From: Mycobacterium xenopi
GTDB lineage: Bacteria; Actinomycetota; Actinomycetes; Mycobacteriales; Mycobacteriaceae
NCBI RefSeq assembly: GCF_009936235.1
Contig: NZ_AP022314.1
Coordinates: 930,001-994,000, forward strand
Reading direction: 5' to 3'
Length of the DNA: 64,000 nt
Shown: positions 17,689 through 26,152 of the stretch, piece after piece
Layout of the letters: each line of letters begins with the position of its first letter
How positions within the stretch are numbered: the stretch's first letter is position 1
Notes under the pieces: generated by a model
Database searches by the model: none
Told to the model about the DNA's origin: nothing
The model's input: the letters and a program-made list of their open reading frames with translations, nothing else
Made by a program: the position numbers and the translations under genes

Positions 17689-18810
17689 CTATTGGGCCCC
17701 CGGATAGACAAGTACGCCGCGGATGTTAGTCCCGGCGCGCATGTCGGCATAGCCGTCGTTGACCTTTTCCAACGGATAGGTTCTGGTGACCATCGACTCC
17801 AGGTCCACTTGGCCAGCGCTGTACAACTCGAGGATTTTCGGGATGTCGGCACGCGGATTGCCTGAGCCGTAAAGCGTTCCGACGATTTGCTTCTCGCTCA
17901 GGGTGAGATCCATCAAATTGGCTCGGATATCCCGCTCCAGCATTGGATGGATGTTGGTGATCACCAGCCGTCCGCGTTTGGCGGTCATCGCCAATGCTTG
18001 TGCGACCAACTGGCCGTCGCCAACCCCCATGGCGCAAATGAATTTGTCGGCCCCGCGATTCCAAGTCGCCTCGGCGACAACATCTTTGGCTTCGATCCAG
18101 TCGGCGGCGGTATGTGTGGCGCCCATCTTGCGCGCCTCGTCGCGCTTGTGTTCCGACGGGTCGATGACGGTGATCGTGCGGGCACCGGCCAGTCGGGCGC
18201 CCTGCACTGCGGCCGCGCCGATGCCACCGACGCCTGCGACGACAACGGTGTCGCCGGGGCGCACCGCGGCCGCGTACACCGCGGAGCCCCAGCCGGTGAC
18301 AAATCCGCAGCCCAAAAGGCACGCCAGATCCAACCGGTAGTGCTTCGCGATCATCACACAGCTCGCCTCGTGCACGACGGTGTGATACGCGAAGGATCCG
18401 ATGCCGCACGCCAGCGCCAGGTCTATACCTTTGACGTGGTGGCGGGCGGTCTCGTCGTAGATCTGCATGCCCGAGTAGATCTTGGCTCCGAGGTCGCACA
18501 AGCTCTGGTGGCCCGTCGAGCACGACGGGCATCGGCCACACGATGGCATGAAACTGAACACCACGTGGTCGCCGGGCTGCAGCCACGACACATGCTCGCC
18601 GACGGCCCTCACGACGCCAGCACCCTCGTGGCCGCCAATGCAGGGCAGCCGGAACGGCATGTCGCCGGTGACGATGTGCTCGTCGGAATGACACATCCCC
18701 GAGGCGTGCAACTCGACGAGCACTTCCGGCGGTTTCGGCGGATCGAGGTCGATGGTCTCGATCGACCAGGTGGTGTTTCGCTCCCATAGCACCGCGGCCT
18801 GCGTCTGCAT
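17689..18810 (-). CDS. Zinc-dependent NDMA-type alcohol dehydrogenase (Rxyl_3153-like)
   Basis: A 373-residue medium-chain alcohol dehydrogenase. The catalytic zinc ligands lie in SGMCHSDEH and IGGHEGAG, the structural zinc cluster in CGRCPSCSTGHQSLC, and the Rossmann motif in VAGVGGIGAAAVQGA. The sequence resembles the nicotinoprotein NDMA-dependent alcohol dehydrogenases whose bound NAD is recycled by mycofactocin, a redox peptide of mycobacteria. It lies 12 bases after the aldehyde dehydrogenase gene in the same operon, so alcohol-to-aldehyde-to-acid oxidation of a P450-hydroxylated side chain is the likely job. Mycofactocin dependence is inferred from family. Confidence 0.88.
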   Translation of the reverse strand: MQTQAAVLWERNTTWSIETIDLDPPKPPEVLVELHASGMCHSDEHIVTGDMPFRLPCIGGHEGAGVVRAVGEHVSWLQPGDHVVFSFMPSCGRCPSCSTGHQSLCDLGAKIYSGMQIYDETARHHVKGIDLALACGIGSFAYHTVVHEASCVMIAKHYRLDLACLLGCGFVTGWGSAVYAAAVRPGDTVVVAGVGGIGAAAVQGARLAGARTITVIDPSEHKRDEARKMGATHTAADWIEAKDVVAEATWNRGADKFICAMGVGDGQLVAQALAMTAKRGRLVITNIHPMLERDIRANLMDLTLSEKQIVGTLYGSGNPRADIPKILELYSAGQVDLESMVTRTYPLEKVNDGYADMRAGTNIRGVLVYPGAQ

Positions 18811-18822
18811 CGAGCTCCTTCC

Positions 18823-20256
18823 TTACTTGATGATCGCCTGATACTCGACAAAGCCGGTGATGCCTTCTGGGCCGCCCTCACGGCCGATTCCCGACTGCTT
18901 GAAGCCGCCGAAGGGGCTGCCGAAGTCCAGCACCGCCGTCGAATTGACCGCCACAGATCCGACACGCAGTTGCGATGCCACAGCCGTCGCACGCTCGGTG
19001 TCGGCTGACCACACGGCGCCGACTAGGCCATATCGTGAGTCGTTGGCGATGCTCACCGCAGCCGCATCCCCGGCCGCATCGTCGTATTCGATCACCACCG
19101 CCACGGGGCCAAATACCTCCTCGCGGGCGATCTCCATATCGTTGGAAGCGGCGACCACTGCGGGAGTGAGGAACCACCCGGGACCGGCCGGGCGGTCACC
19201 ACCGATCAGCACCGTCGCGCCCTGGCGCCGGGCCCGCTCCAGGAAACCCTCCACCTTCTCGCGGGCGGCCTTGTTGATCAGCGGCCCGATGTCGGTGGAC
19301 CGATCCGCCGGATCGCCGACCGTCAGCTTCGCCACCGCACTCGTCAATGCCGTGACGAAATCGTCATAACGGCTGCGGGGCAACAAGATCCGAGTCAGCG
19401 CAGCGCAGAGTTGGCCGTTGTTGCCCATCGCGCCGCCAACCAGTCCGGTCACCGTGGATTCCAGCGGGGCGTCCGGGAGCACGATGGCCGCCGACTTGCC
19501 GCCCAGTTCGGTGCTGCAGCGGCGAATTTGCGCGCCGCACGCGGCCGCGACCTGTGCACCGACGGTGGTGGAACCGGTGAAGGTGATCTTGTCGATACCG
19601 GGATGCGACGCCAGGTACTGACCGGTGGCCGCTCCGCCGTTGGCAACGTTGACGACGCCGGGTGGCAGGCCGGCCTCCTCGATCGCTTCGGTGAGCACCC
19701 CGATGCTTAGCGGCGCGTCCGGCGAGGGTTTTAGCACGACGGTGCAACCGGCGGCTAGCGCCGGCCCCAGCTTCAGGGCGGCGATGAACAGCGGCGTGTT
19801 CCAGGGGATGATCGCTCCCACCACCCCGAGCGGCACCTGGCGGACATCGACGGTGCCGCCGGTCATTGACGGCCGAGTCGATTCGAAGGGGTAATCGGGT
19901 GTGATTCTGGCATATGCCCGCAGCACTCCCACGGCAGTCAGCACTTGGCCGAATGTGCTCCAGGAGCGTGGCGAGCCGATCTCAGAAGTCGTCAGGTCGG
20001 CCAGCGTGCTCTTACGGGCGGTAAGTGCATCGGCCACTCGCGTCAGCGCAGCAGCCCGGTCCGTCGGGGAGGCTTCGCACCATGGCGGCGACTTCAGCGC
20101 CCCCACGGCCGCCGTCACAGCGGCGTCGACCTCGGCCGCTCCCGCGACACCCACCGTGCCAAGCTGTTCACCCGACGTGGGTGACCTGACTGCGACCTGC
20201 CCCTCGCCGCCCGTGACCCACCTACCCCCAGCGTAGGCAGCCGGCAACATGATCAT
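18823..20256 (-). CDS. Aldehyde dehydrogenase
   Basis: About 477 residues from ATG 20256 (ATG 20250 is almost as good; ATG 20283 overlaps the operator and is disfavoured). It has the NAD-dependent ALDH hallmarks: PWNTPLFIAALKLGPALAAG, FTGSTTVGAQVA, catalytic Glu in TELGGKSA, catalytic Cys in NNGQLCAALTRI and the end FGSPFGGFKQSGIGREGG. It oxidises an aldehyde to the acid that a CoA ligase then activates. It is first in a two-gene operon with the NDMA-type alcohol dehydrogenase, divergent from the MaoC/TetR operon. Confidence 0.9.
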   Translation of the reverse strand: MIMLPAAYAGGRWVTGGEGQVAVRSPTSGEQLGTVGVAGAAEVDAAVTAAVGALKSPPWCEASPTDRAAALTRVADALTARKSTLADLTTSEIGSPRSWSTFGQVLTAVGVLRAYARITPDYPFESTRPSMTGGTVDVRQVPLGVVGAIIPWNTPLFIAALKLGPALAAGCTVVLKPSPDAPLSIGVLTEAIEEAGLPPGVVNVANGGAATGQYLASHPGIDKITFTGSTTVGAQVAAACGAQIRRCSTELGGKSAAIVLPDAPLESTVTGLVGGAMGNNGQLCAALTRILLPRSRYDDFVTALTSAVAKLTVGDPADRSTDIGPLINKAAREKVEGFLERARRQGATVLIGGDRPAGPGWFLTPAVVAASNDMEIAREEVFGPVAVVIEYDDAAGDAAAVSIANDSRYGLVGAVWSADTERATAVASQLRVGSVAVNSTAVLDFGSPFGGFKQSGIGREGGPEGITGFVEYQAIIK

Positions 20257-20268
20257 AGACGTTGATTC

Positions 20269-20282
20269 TGGCAGTGATGTCA
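20269..20282 (-). promoter_or_regulatory. Region A operator before the aldehyde dehydrogenase operon
   Basis: On the plus strand TGGCA-GTGA-TGTCA inside TTCTGGCAGTGATGTCAT. It lies just upstream of the preferred starts of the minus-strand aldehyde dehydrogenase gene. Confidence 0.68.
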
Positions 20283-20344
20283 TTTTCGTACAAGGCGTTT
20301 TACAACTAAAAAACCGATGTCTGCTACCACTGACACTACCTTTC

Positions 20345-20358
20345 TGACAGTATTGGCC
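20345..20358 (+). promoter_or_regulatory. Region A operator, weaker copy, before the MaoC/TetR operon
   Basis: TGACA-GTAT-TGGCC preceded by TTC. A second TGACA lies 14 bases upstream at 20331. The site ends three bases before the ATG at 20362, consistent with a leaderless or very short-leader transcript, and it would give autoregulation of the TetR gene of this operon. Confidence 0.5.
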
Positions 20359-20361
20359 ACC

Positions 20362-20796
20362 ATGAGCCAAGCACCGGAACGCAGTGCCGAGCCCTCCACT
20401 GGCCAGGTGTGGGAAGTCATCATCGAGCGGGGAAAGATCGCCGAGTTCGCGGCGGCCACCGAGTCGGGCAATGCCGCTTATCGTGGGCCCGATGCGATCA
20501 TTCCGCCGACGTTTTTGACCACGGCAGCCCGCTGGGCACCACCGGGTGCGCGGGTCAGCGTCGGCTTCGACCGAAAGCGTTTGTTGCATGGCGAACAGGA
20601 GTACACCTTCTACGGCCCGTTACCGAAGGCCGGCGACGTGCTGACCGCCCGCGAGCGGATCATCGACCGGTTCTCCAAACCGGGTAAGCGCAGCGGAACC
20701 ATGCAGTTCGCCACCGTGGTGACCGAGTACCGCAACCCCGACGGCATGCTGGTGGCCGAGGCGAAAGGCACCTTCATCGAAACGGCACCACGATGA
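20362..20796 (+). CDS. MaoC-like/FAS1-type dehydratase N-domain protein
   Basis: A 144-residue hot-dog protein from ATG 20362 (ATG 20317 would place the operator inside the gene). It shows the FAS1-type dehydratase pattern AEFAAATESGNAAY, then IPPTFLTTAARW and LHGEQEYTFYGPLPKAGDVL. This half usually lacks the catalytic Asp/His pair and works with a MaoC subunit, as in HadAB or ChsH1/ChsH2 pairs. The next gene is that subunit, joined by an ATGA overlap. Together they should hydrate an enoyl-CoA. RBS is unclear, as the start lies next to the operator. Confidence 0.83.
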   Translation: MSQAPERSAEPSTGQVWEVIIERGKIAEFAAATESGNAAYRGPDAIIPPTFLTTAARWAPPGARVSVGFDRKRLLHGEQEYTFYGPLPKAGDVLTARERIIDRFSKPGKRSGTMQFATVVTEYRNPDGMLVAEAKGTFIETAPR

Positions 20797-21242
20797 CCAC
20801 GGGTCTGCAGGTAGGCACCGTAGCGGCCCCGCGGAGCTTCGGTCCGATGACCCGGCAGATGTTCGTGCGGTATGCCGGTGCCTCGGGGGATCTCAACCCG
20901 ATGCACTACGACGACGATCTAGCCCGATCCGTCGGCTATCCCTCGGCTTTCGCTCAAGGCATGTTGATTGCCGGACTACTGGCCACCTTCGCCACCGACT
21001 GGCTGGGCGCCGATGCGATCCGACGATTCGGTGTCCGCTTCCGTGAGCAGGTCTGGCCCGGCGACGTGGTCACCTGCTCAGGTCACGTTGTCGCGGTGAC
21101 CGGCGAGGACGACGGCAACCGGGTGACGGTGGAGTTGAGCGCCCGTCGGCAAACCGGCGGGGTCGCGATCACCGGGACCGCGGAGTTCCTGATACCACGA
21201 AACGCTTCGTCGGGTGGCGCGCTTGCGGCGGATCGACCATAG
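20793..21242 (+). CDS. MaoC-like (R)-specific enoyl-CoA hydratase subunit
   Basis: A 149-residue MaoC hot-dog protein. The catalytic dyad lies in YAGASGDLNPMHYDDDLA (Asp and His), the standard hydratase motif. It overlaps the upstream FAS1-type gene by ATGA, which supports a heteromeric hydratase. The likely reaction is water addition to the enoyl-CoA made by the FadE pair at 5605/6792, giving the substrate of the SDR or the Ltp/DUF35 aldolase. It is followed after 12 bases by the two-headed TetR gene. Confidence 0.87.
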   Translation: MTTGLQVGTVAAPRSFGPMTRQMFVRYAGASGDLNPMHYDDDLARSVGYPSAFAQGMLIAGLLATFATDWLGADAIRRFGVRFREQVWPGDVVTCSGHVVAVTGEDDGNRVTVELSARRQTGGVAITGTAEFLIPRNASSGGALAADRP

Positions 21243-21254
21243 GCTGGACTGACC

Positions 21255-22595
21255 ATGTCCGAAGCATCGATCGTCCGCCGTACCAGCTACGGTCCCTCTA
21301 GCCCTGCGGTCGGGGTGCGGGGTGCCACCACGCGTACCCGGATCACCGAGGTATCACTGGACCTCTTCGGCCGCCTGGGATTCTTCGACACCTCGGTCGA
21401 TGCCATCGCCAAGGCCGCTGGGGTCTCCAGGGCCACGCTTTACCAGTACTTTCAGGGCAAAGACGAGATTTTTCTGGAGCTGCTCAACGAGTGCGGCAGC
21501 GCGTTGTTCCGGGTCGCGCGGCGCATAGGCCCGCTTGGGCCCGACGACGTGGGATTCGACAACCTGAACTGGTGGCTGGGCGAGTGGAGCTGGGTCTTCG
21601 ACAAGTACTCGACCATGTTCATCCAGTGGACTGCGGTCGCCTCATCAGATACCCAGGTACGCCCGCAGATCACCCGATTCGTCCGCAGCTATAACCACCG
21701 CATTGCCGAGCGGCTCGCCGCATCCGGTGTGTGCGGCATCGATCCCGAGGTCGCGGCGATGACGATGACAGCCCTGGTGCACCGGTTGAATCTGTTCGTC
21801 CACACTGGGCGCGCATACGGCCGCAGTCTTCAGGCAGTCGTTGACACGCTCTCGGTGTTCCTCCAACTCATGTTGTTTCCGGGCACCCCCCCGGCGGTCT
21901 TCAGCAGTCTGCACCTTCACGCCAGTACCGACCCGGCGGCAGACCTGGCCGCCATCGAGGTGCCACCCGAGCCTGGTATAGATGGCCTTTCGATCAGCGA
22001 TCGCACCGCAACCTTGAGCAAGCGCGCTGTGAACACCGTCAATGCGCTGGCCGCCGCCGGTGCCGAACAGTTCCGCGCACGCGGTTATCGCAGCACCAGT
22101 GTGGACGACATCGTCGAGGCGGCCAACGTCGCCCGCGGCACCTTCTACAAGTACTTCAGCGACAAGCAAGATCTGCTGACGGCAGTTGCGGCGGAAATCT
22201 ATTCTCCGGCAAAGACCTTCGCTGAACGGATTGCCCACGCCGACCCAATCGACGACGAATCGACTCTGCGGCGATGGCTGGCCACCTATGTCGATTTCTA
22301 CGATCGGTATTCGGGCTGTATCGACGCGTGGGCAGAGGGCACCACGGACCAACCGACGGTGATTGCCATCGGAGAAAACGGGCAGGTGCTGATGGATCTA
22401 GGGGTGGCCAGGATGCTGACAAGGCGCCCGGGGACCTTCGCATTCGACCCGATCATCTCGGCGCTCATCGTGCGGGCGCTGGTGACCCGCGTCCCGCAAG
22501 CGGCAGCCGATCTGCCTGACCCAATCAGCCGCGGTGCGGTCGTCGAGCTGCTGTTGACCTGCATCAGGCGCGGATTTTTTGGTCTAGCAGGTTGA
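21255..22595 (+). CDS. Two-headed TetR-family regulator (two HTH domains)
   Basis: A 446-residue protein with two TetR DNA-binding domains in one chain. The first spans about 26-77 (GFFDTSVDAIAKAAGVSRAT then YQYFQGKDEIF), the second about 265-312 (GYRSTSVDDIVEAANVARGT then FYKYFSDKQDLL). Each is followed by a helical ligand domain. Normal TetR proteins are about 200 residues and dimerise, so this could act as a built-in dimer. It is co-transcribed with the MaoC pair behind an operator-like site and is the best candidate to bind the nine TGRCA-N4-TGTYA sites of region A. The last 32 bases overlap the convergent dioxygenase gene. A paralogue lies at 61857. Confidence 0.9.
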   Translation: MSEASIVRRTSYGPSSPAVGVRGATTRTRITEVSLDLFGRLGFFDTSVDAIAKAAGVSRATLYQYFQGKDEIFLELLNECGSALFRVARRIGPLGPDDVGFDNLNWWLGEWSWVFDKYSTMFIQWTAVASSDTQVRPQITRFVRSYNHRIAERLAASGVCGIDPEVAAMTMTALVHRLNLFVHTGRAYGRSLQAVVDTLSVFLQLMLFPGTPPAVFSSLHLHASTDPAADLAAIEVPPEPGIDGLSISDRTATLSKRAVNTVNALAAAGAEQFRARGYRSTSVDDIVEAANVARGTFYKYFSDKQDLLTAVAAEIYSPAKTFAERIAHADPIDDESTLRRWLATYVDFYDRYSGCIDAWAEGTTDQPTVIAIGENGQVLMDLGVARMLTRRPGTFAFDPIISALIVRALVTRVPQAAADLPDPISRGAVVELLLTCIRRGFFGLAG

Positions 22596-23484
22596 TTGAG
22601 CCGAGTGTTGACGCCGAGATCGCGACCCCCATCCCGGTGATCCATTCCGCCACGGGCTCGTACACGAGCGGAGTGAGCGGCTTTCCGCCGCCGGCAGCGC
22701 CCGCCGCAACCCAGGTGCGAATCTCGTTGGCACCGGAACCGGCTCGCGCCTGAGCCGAGTCCACCAGACCGATCAGCGCATCGACGTCCCACCTCGACAT
22801 CGCCTGCAGGACTTCGCCATCCCACTCGGGCCGGATCTTGGTGCGAGCGTCAGCCATCCCCTGGGCGATGAGCCGCGCGCGTTCTTCGTCACTGAGATTG
22901 TAGGTGTCGACTTCGAGGCTCGGCGGTGAATGCGAGAGCCCACCGGTACCGATCAGCAGAACCCGGTGGTCCACGTCGTCGAGAAAACGCCCGACCGCCG
23001 TGCCGAACTCCACGACCCGTCGGCCGTTGGGTAGGGGAGCCGTGGCGCAGTTCACCGGGACCGGAATCACCGGCTTGGCGTCCAGTCTTCCCAGAAGATC
23101 CCGAATCGGTTGGGCGAACGCATGGTCCAGTCCTACGTCGCGGCAGACCGCGATGTCGAAACCTTCCCCCAACAAGTGATCGGCCAGGTGTTGCGCGAAC
23201 GCCGACGGTACGGTGAGCTGCCCGGCGGGATGGGGACCCTCGGCGATGATCGATGCTGAAAACGTCACGGCGAAGGCCGGGACGACATGCCGGAATGCGC
23301 GGCGATGGTCTCCGCCGAACAAGACAACCAGCTCGGGATCAAAACGTTCGACCTCTTTGGCCGCTGCGGCCAGGGCTGCGCGAAACTTTCGCCCGAACCG
23401 CTGCTCGACGTCACGTTCCTTGCCGGGGCTATGGCTTGCGCACACGACCAGTCGACGCGACGACACCGCGGGCATCCCCTCCAT
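22564..23484 (-). CDS. MhpB-like class III extradiol ring-cleavage dioxygenase
   Basis: About 306 residues from ATG 23484 (ATG 23475 also possible). It matches the LigB/MhpB pattern: CASHSPG near the start, PELVVLFGGDHRRAF, VGLDHAFAQPIRDLLG and LLIGTGGLSHSPP, with EIRTWVAAGA near the C-terminus. These carry the iron-binding and catalytic His residues. MhpB opens 2,3-dihydroxyphenylpropionate by meta cleavage with Fe(II) and O2. The downstream enzymes (C-C hydrolase, hydratase, aldolase) are at 3036-5564, 20 kb away but behind the same operator. The catechol substrate may differ from that of MhpB. No matching phenol hydroxylase was found; the P450 or an enzyme outside the window may supply the catechol. 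Confidence 0.88.
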   Translation of the reverse strand: MEGMPAVSSRRLVVCASHSPGKERDVEQRFGRKFRAALAAAAKEVERFDPELVVLFGGDHRRAFRHVVPAFAVTFSASIIAEGPHPAGQLTVPSAFAQHLADHLLGEGFDIAVCRDVGLDHAFAQPIRDLLGRLDAKPVIPVPVNCATAPLPNGRRVVEFGTAVGRFLDDVDHRVLLIGTGGLSHSPPSLEVDTYNLSDEERARLIAQGMADARTKIRPEWDGEVLQAMSRWDVDALIGLVDSAQARAGSGANEIRTWVAAGAAGGGKPLTPLVYEPVAEWITGMGVAISASTLGSINLLDQKIRA

Positions 23485-23493
23485 TTCCCCAAG

Positions 23494-23507
23494 TGACACC
23501 AATGTTA
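23494..23507 (-). promoter_or_regulatory. Region A operator before the dioxygenase gene
   Basis: TGACA-CCAA-TGTTA on the plus strand, 9 bases upstream of the minus-strand ATG at 23484. One mismatch between arms. Confidence 0.65.
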
Positions 23508-23681
23508 GATGAGCGTTTTCGGTAGGGCACCTGCGCTAACCGCACCGCTGTCACCTCCAGGCAACTGGCAGTGGACGGTGCCGCCGCGCCGCACGCTGTC
23601 GGATCTGCCCGCATCGCTGCGAGCAGTGGAATCGTGACCGCACAGCAGTGTCATGCGGGCCCGAACACTTATGAAAACAGG

Positions 23682-23695
23682 CATACAGTTGTATG
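23682..23695. promoter_or_regulatory. Palindrome CATACA-GT-TGTATG before the region B P450
   Basis: A perfect six-base inverted repeat with two-base spacer, 59 bases before the ATG at 23755. It differs from the operators of regions A and D, so the P450/ferredoxin unit may have its own regulator. Confidence 0.5.
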
Positions 23696-23754
23696 TATGT
23701 GGTCCATGCGCCAAACTTAGCAGTGAACAGGGTCACTAAGCCAACGGAGGACCC

Positions 23755-24951
23755 ATGACCGCCGAGGCCATTCCTAAGATCCACACCGACGACTTACCGA
23801 TGCCGGAAGCTCGTGATGAGGCCTGGCTGATAGTGGGAAGGAGCCCGATTGTTGAGCTGGAGGATGGCTACGCGGTAACCACACGTGACCTCGTCGAGAC
23901 CGTGCTCAAGGATCCCGCGACCTTCTCCTCCAAGAAGGCGTTTGACGTGCTGGCGAGTCCGGTGCCGCTGGTGCCGATCGCATTCGACCCGCCGCAGCAG
24001 ACCCGCTACCGTCAAATACTGCAGCCGTTTTTCAGTCCCCGGGCAATTAAGCCGCTTGAACCCGAACTAAGAAGACAAATCATTAAAATTATCGAACCGA
24101 TTACTGCGCGCGGCAGGTGCGAATTCATCGCGGAGGTCGCCGGTGTGTTCCCGATCCAGGTGTTTCTCACCCTTTTCGGGCTCCCACTCGATATGCGGGA
24201 CCAATTCATCGAGTGGAAGAATGCGGTGCTCAGCCTCGCCTCCGCCTCAGGGTCGGTGACAACTGACGAGGAGGCCGCAAGCAAAGGCCTGCAGAAGGCC
24301 GCCGAGTTGTTTATGTACTTGTCTGAATTGATTCAAACTCGCCGCGGGCAGCAGGGCGACGATGTGCTCACCCGCGTCCTGAACCTGCAGCCACCTCATG
24401 CACTGACCGACGAGGAAGCCATCGGGCTGTGCTTCCTTTTTGTACTCGCCGGCCTAGACACCGTTATGGACGCGCTCGGGTTCGGTATGCAACGACTGGC
24501 CGAGAATCCTGGCAAGCGACAGGAAATCATCGACGATCCAACTTTGATCCCCGCCGCCACCGAGGAGTTGCTGCGTCTGGACCCGCCCGCGCCTTTCGTA
24601 CCCCGCGTCACTACCAAGGAGACCACAATCGGCGACTTGACATGTTCGGCTGGCACCAGGGTCACCAACTATCTTGCCGTCGCTAATCGAGACGAGTCGG
24701 AGTTCCCCAACCCGTATGCCATCGATTTTCACCGCGCCGACAACCGACACATCAGCTTCGGTATGGGTGCGCATCGCTGCCTCGGCTCCCATTTGGCGCG
24801 ACTTGAGATGAACATCGTGTACGAGGAGTGGCATAAACAAATCCCGCACTACCACATCACTCCGGGAACTACGCCTCGGGTACATTGGCCGCGTGGGACC
24901 GTGGGTCTAGAGTCCTTACACCTCACACTGGAAGGGCCAGTCGCGCAATGA
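23755..24951 (+). CDS. Cytochrome P450
   Basis: A 398-residue soluble P450. The I-helix motif LFVLAGLDTVMDALG, the ExxR in ATEELLRLDPP and the haem loop ISFGMGAHRCLGSHLAR with Cys at about 342 are clear. It is followed by a ferredoxin gene with an ATGA overlap, so electron supply through that ferredoxin is very likely; no reductase is adjacent. The palindrome at 23682 lies upstream. Downstream genes for a 3-hydroxyisobutyrate-dehydrogenase-like enzyme and a CoA ligase suggest oxidation of a branched or carboxylated aliphatic compound, which is inference. Confidence 0.93.
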   Translation: MTAEAIPKIHTDDLPMPEARDEAWLIVGRSPIVELEDGYAVTTRDLVETVLKDPATFSSKKAFDVLASPVPLVPIAFDPPQQTRYRQILQPFFSPRAIKPLEPELRRQIIKIIEPITARGRCEFIAEVAGVFPIQVFLTLFGLPLDMRDQFIEWKNAVLSLASASGSVTTDEEAASKGLQKAAELFMYLSELIQTRRGQQGDDVLTRVLNLQPPHALTDEEAIGLCFLFVLAGLDTVMDALGFGMQRLAENPGKRQEIIDDPTLIPAATEELLRLDPPAPFVPRVTTKETTIGDLTCSAGTRVTNYLAVANRDESEFPNPYAIDFHRADNRHISFGMGAHRCLGSHLARLEMNIVYEEWHKQIPHYHITPGTTPRVHWPRGTVGLESLHLTLEGPVAQ

Positions 24952-25142
24952 AAGTAGCGGTTGATGCCAATATTTGCGCCGGCCATGGCCTGTGCTATAT
25001 GTACGCGCCAAAGGTATTCACCGACGACGATCACGGATATGGCCAAGTAATTGGCGACGGCACAGTCGCACCCGAAGAAGCCGAATCTGCGCGCACAGCA
25101 GTGGCGAATTGTCCGGAGCGGGCAATTTCACTGCGCGAGTGA
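24948..25142 (+). CDS. 3Fe-4S ferredoxin
   Basis: A 64-residue ferredoxin of the mycobacterial P450-partner type. The start MKVAVDANICAGHGLCYMYA has the CxxHxxC-like pattern (Cys, Ala-Gly-His-Gly-Leu, Cys) in which one cluster ligand of a 4Fe-4S protein is replaced; the last ligand is in VANCPERAISL. It passes electrons to the P450 at 23755, whose stop it overlaps. An upstream in-frame ATG at 24885 lies inside the P450 gene and is rejected. Confidence 0.93.
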   Translation: MKVAVDANICAGHGLCYMYAPKVFTDDDHGYGQVIGDGTVAPEEAESARTAVANCPERAISLRE

Positions 25143-25332
25143 GCCTGGAAGACTTGCGCAAACCGGACTCGACGCGCTGTTGCGGATTGTCCGTCGCGCA
25201 CCACGGTGCTCGCCGAGGCCGGGCCTGGTCAGTCTGGCGGCGACCGACGGCACCCACCGGTCAAGCCACGGCTGCGGCTGGCTCGCGGTCCATGGTCAAG
25301 GTGAAAGGGCTCTATACGGAAGGACGAAGCCG

Positions 25333-26145
25333 TTGACCACAGTCGGATTTCTTGGCGCAGGGCAGCTCGGAGAACCGATGGTGCGGCGCTTGCTCCGCGC
25401 AGGGCACGCCGTGTTGGTATTCGCCCGTCGCGACGACGTCTGCTCGCGGCTTAAGGACGAGGGCGCGATGCTTGCCGAATCGGTGCCAGACCTTGCAACC
25501 CGCAGCGATATCCTTATTGCCTGTTTGTTCTCCGATGCGCAGCTTCGTGAAACCGGCTTGGGGCCTGACGGTTTCATCGCACATTTAAGGCACGATGCGG
25601 TTTTTGTCTCGCATACCACCGGAACCGTCGCCACTTTGCAGGAGTTGTCGACCAGCTCTTCGGTGCCGCCTGCGATTATCGATGCACCGGTGAGCGGCAC
25701 CGTCGACGACATCGCCGAGGGCAAACTGACCGTGCTGGCAGGCGGCGATGCAGACGCGGTGGAGCGGGTAAGGCCGATCCTCGCGGCCTACGCCAACCCG
25801 ATCATCGCCACTGGTGCAATGGGCACCGCGCTGGACATCAAACTCGTTAACAACATGCTTTTCGCCGCGAACGCACAATTAGTGGCCGCCGCCGTGGCCA
25901 CAGGTCAGGAACTTAAGGTCGCGCCGGATGCCTTGCTGCAGGCCCTGTCGGTGTGCAGTGGCTGGAGTAACGCCGCGGCATACGCACAGCGCATTGGGAT
26001 GGAAGCGTTTGGTGCCAGGGCGGCTCCCTTCCTACGCAAGGACGTCGCCGCTGCGGTCGCCTCTGCCGAGCAGGTCGGCGCCGATCTGGGGTTTCTCCGA
26101 CTAGTCGTCGAGAGTGGACCGCTGCCCCTAACCACTGAGAACTGA
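25333..26145 (+). CDS. 3-hydroxyisobutyrate dehydrogenase / 6-phosphogluconate dehydrogenase-like enzyme
   Basis: A 270-residue NAD(P)-binding beta-hydroxyacid dehydrogenase. The N-terminal Rossmann motif is TVGFLGAGQLGEPMVRRLL, followed by IDAPVSGTVDDIAEGKLTVL (substrate loop) and the catalytic Lys region IKLVNNMLFAANAQLV. It starts most likely at the TTG at 25333, seven bases after AAGGA; further upstream there is no family sequence. The 190 bases between the ferredoxin and this gene hold nothing I recognise. It may oxidise a beta-hydroxy acid or alcohol produced after P450 attack. Confidence 0.82.
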   Translation: MTTVGFLGAGQLGEPMVRRLLRAGHAVLVFARRDDVCSRLKDEGAMLAESVPDLATRSDILIACLFSDAQLRETGLGPDGFIAHLRHDAVFVSHTTGTVATLQELSTSSSVPPAIIDAPVSGTVDDIAEGKLTVLAGGDADAVERVRPILAAYANPIIATGAMGTALDIKLVNNMLFAANAQLVAAAVATGQELKVAPDALLQALSVCSGWSNAAAYAQRIGMEAFGARAAPFLRKDVAAAVASAEQVGADLGFLRLVVESGPLPLTTEN

Positions 26146-26152
26146 AGCGGTG

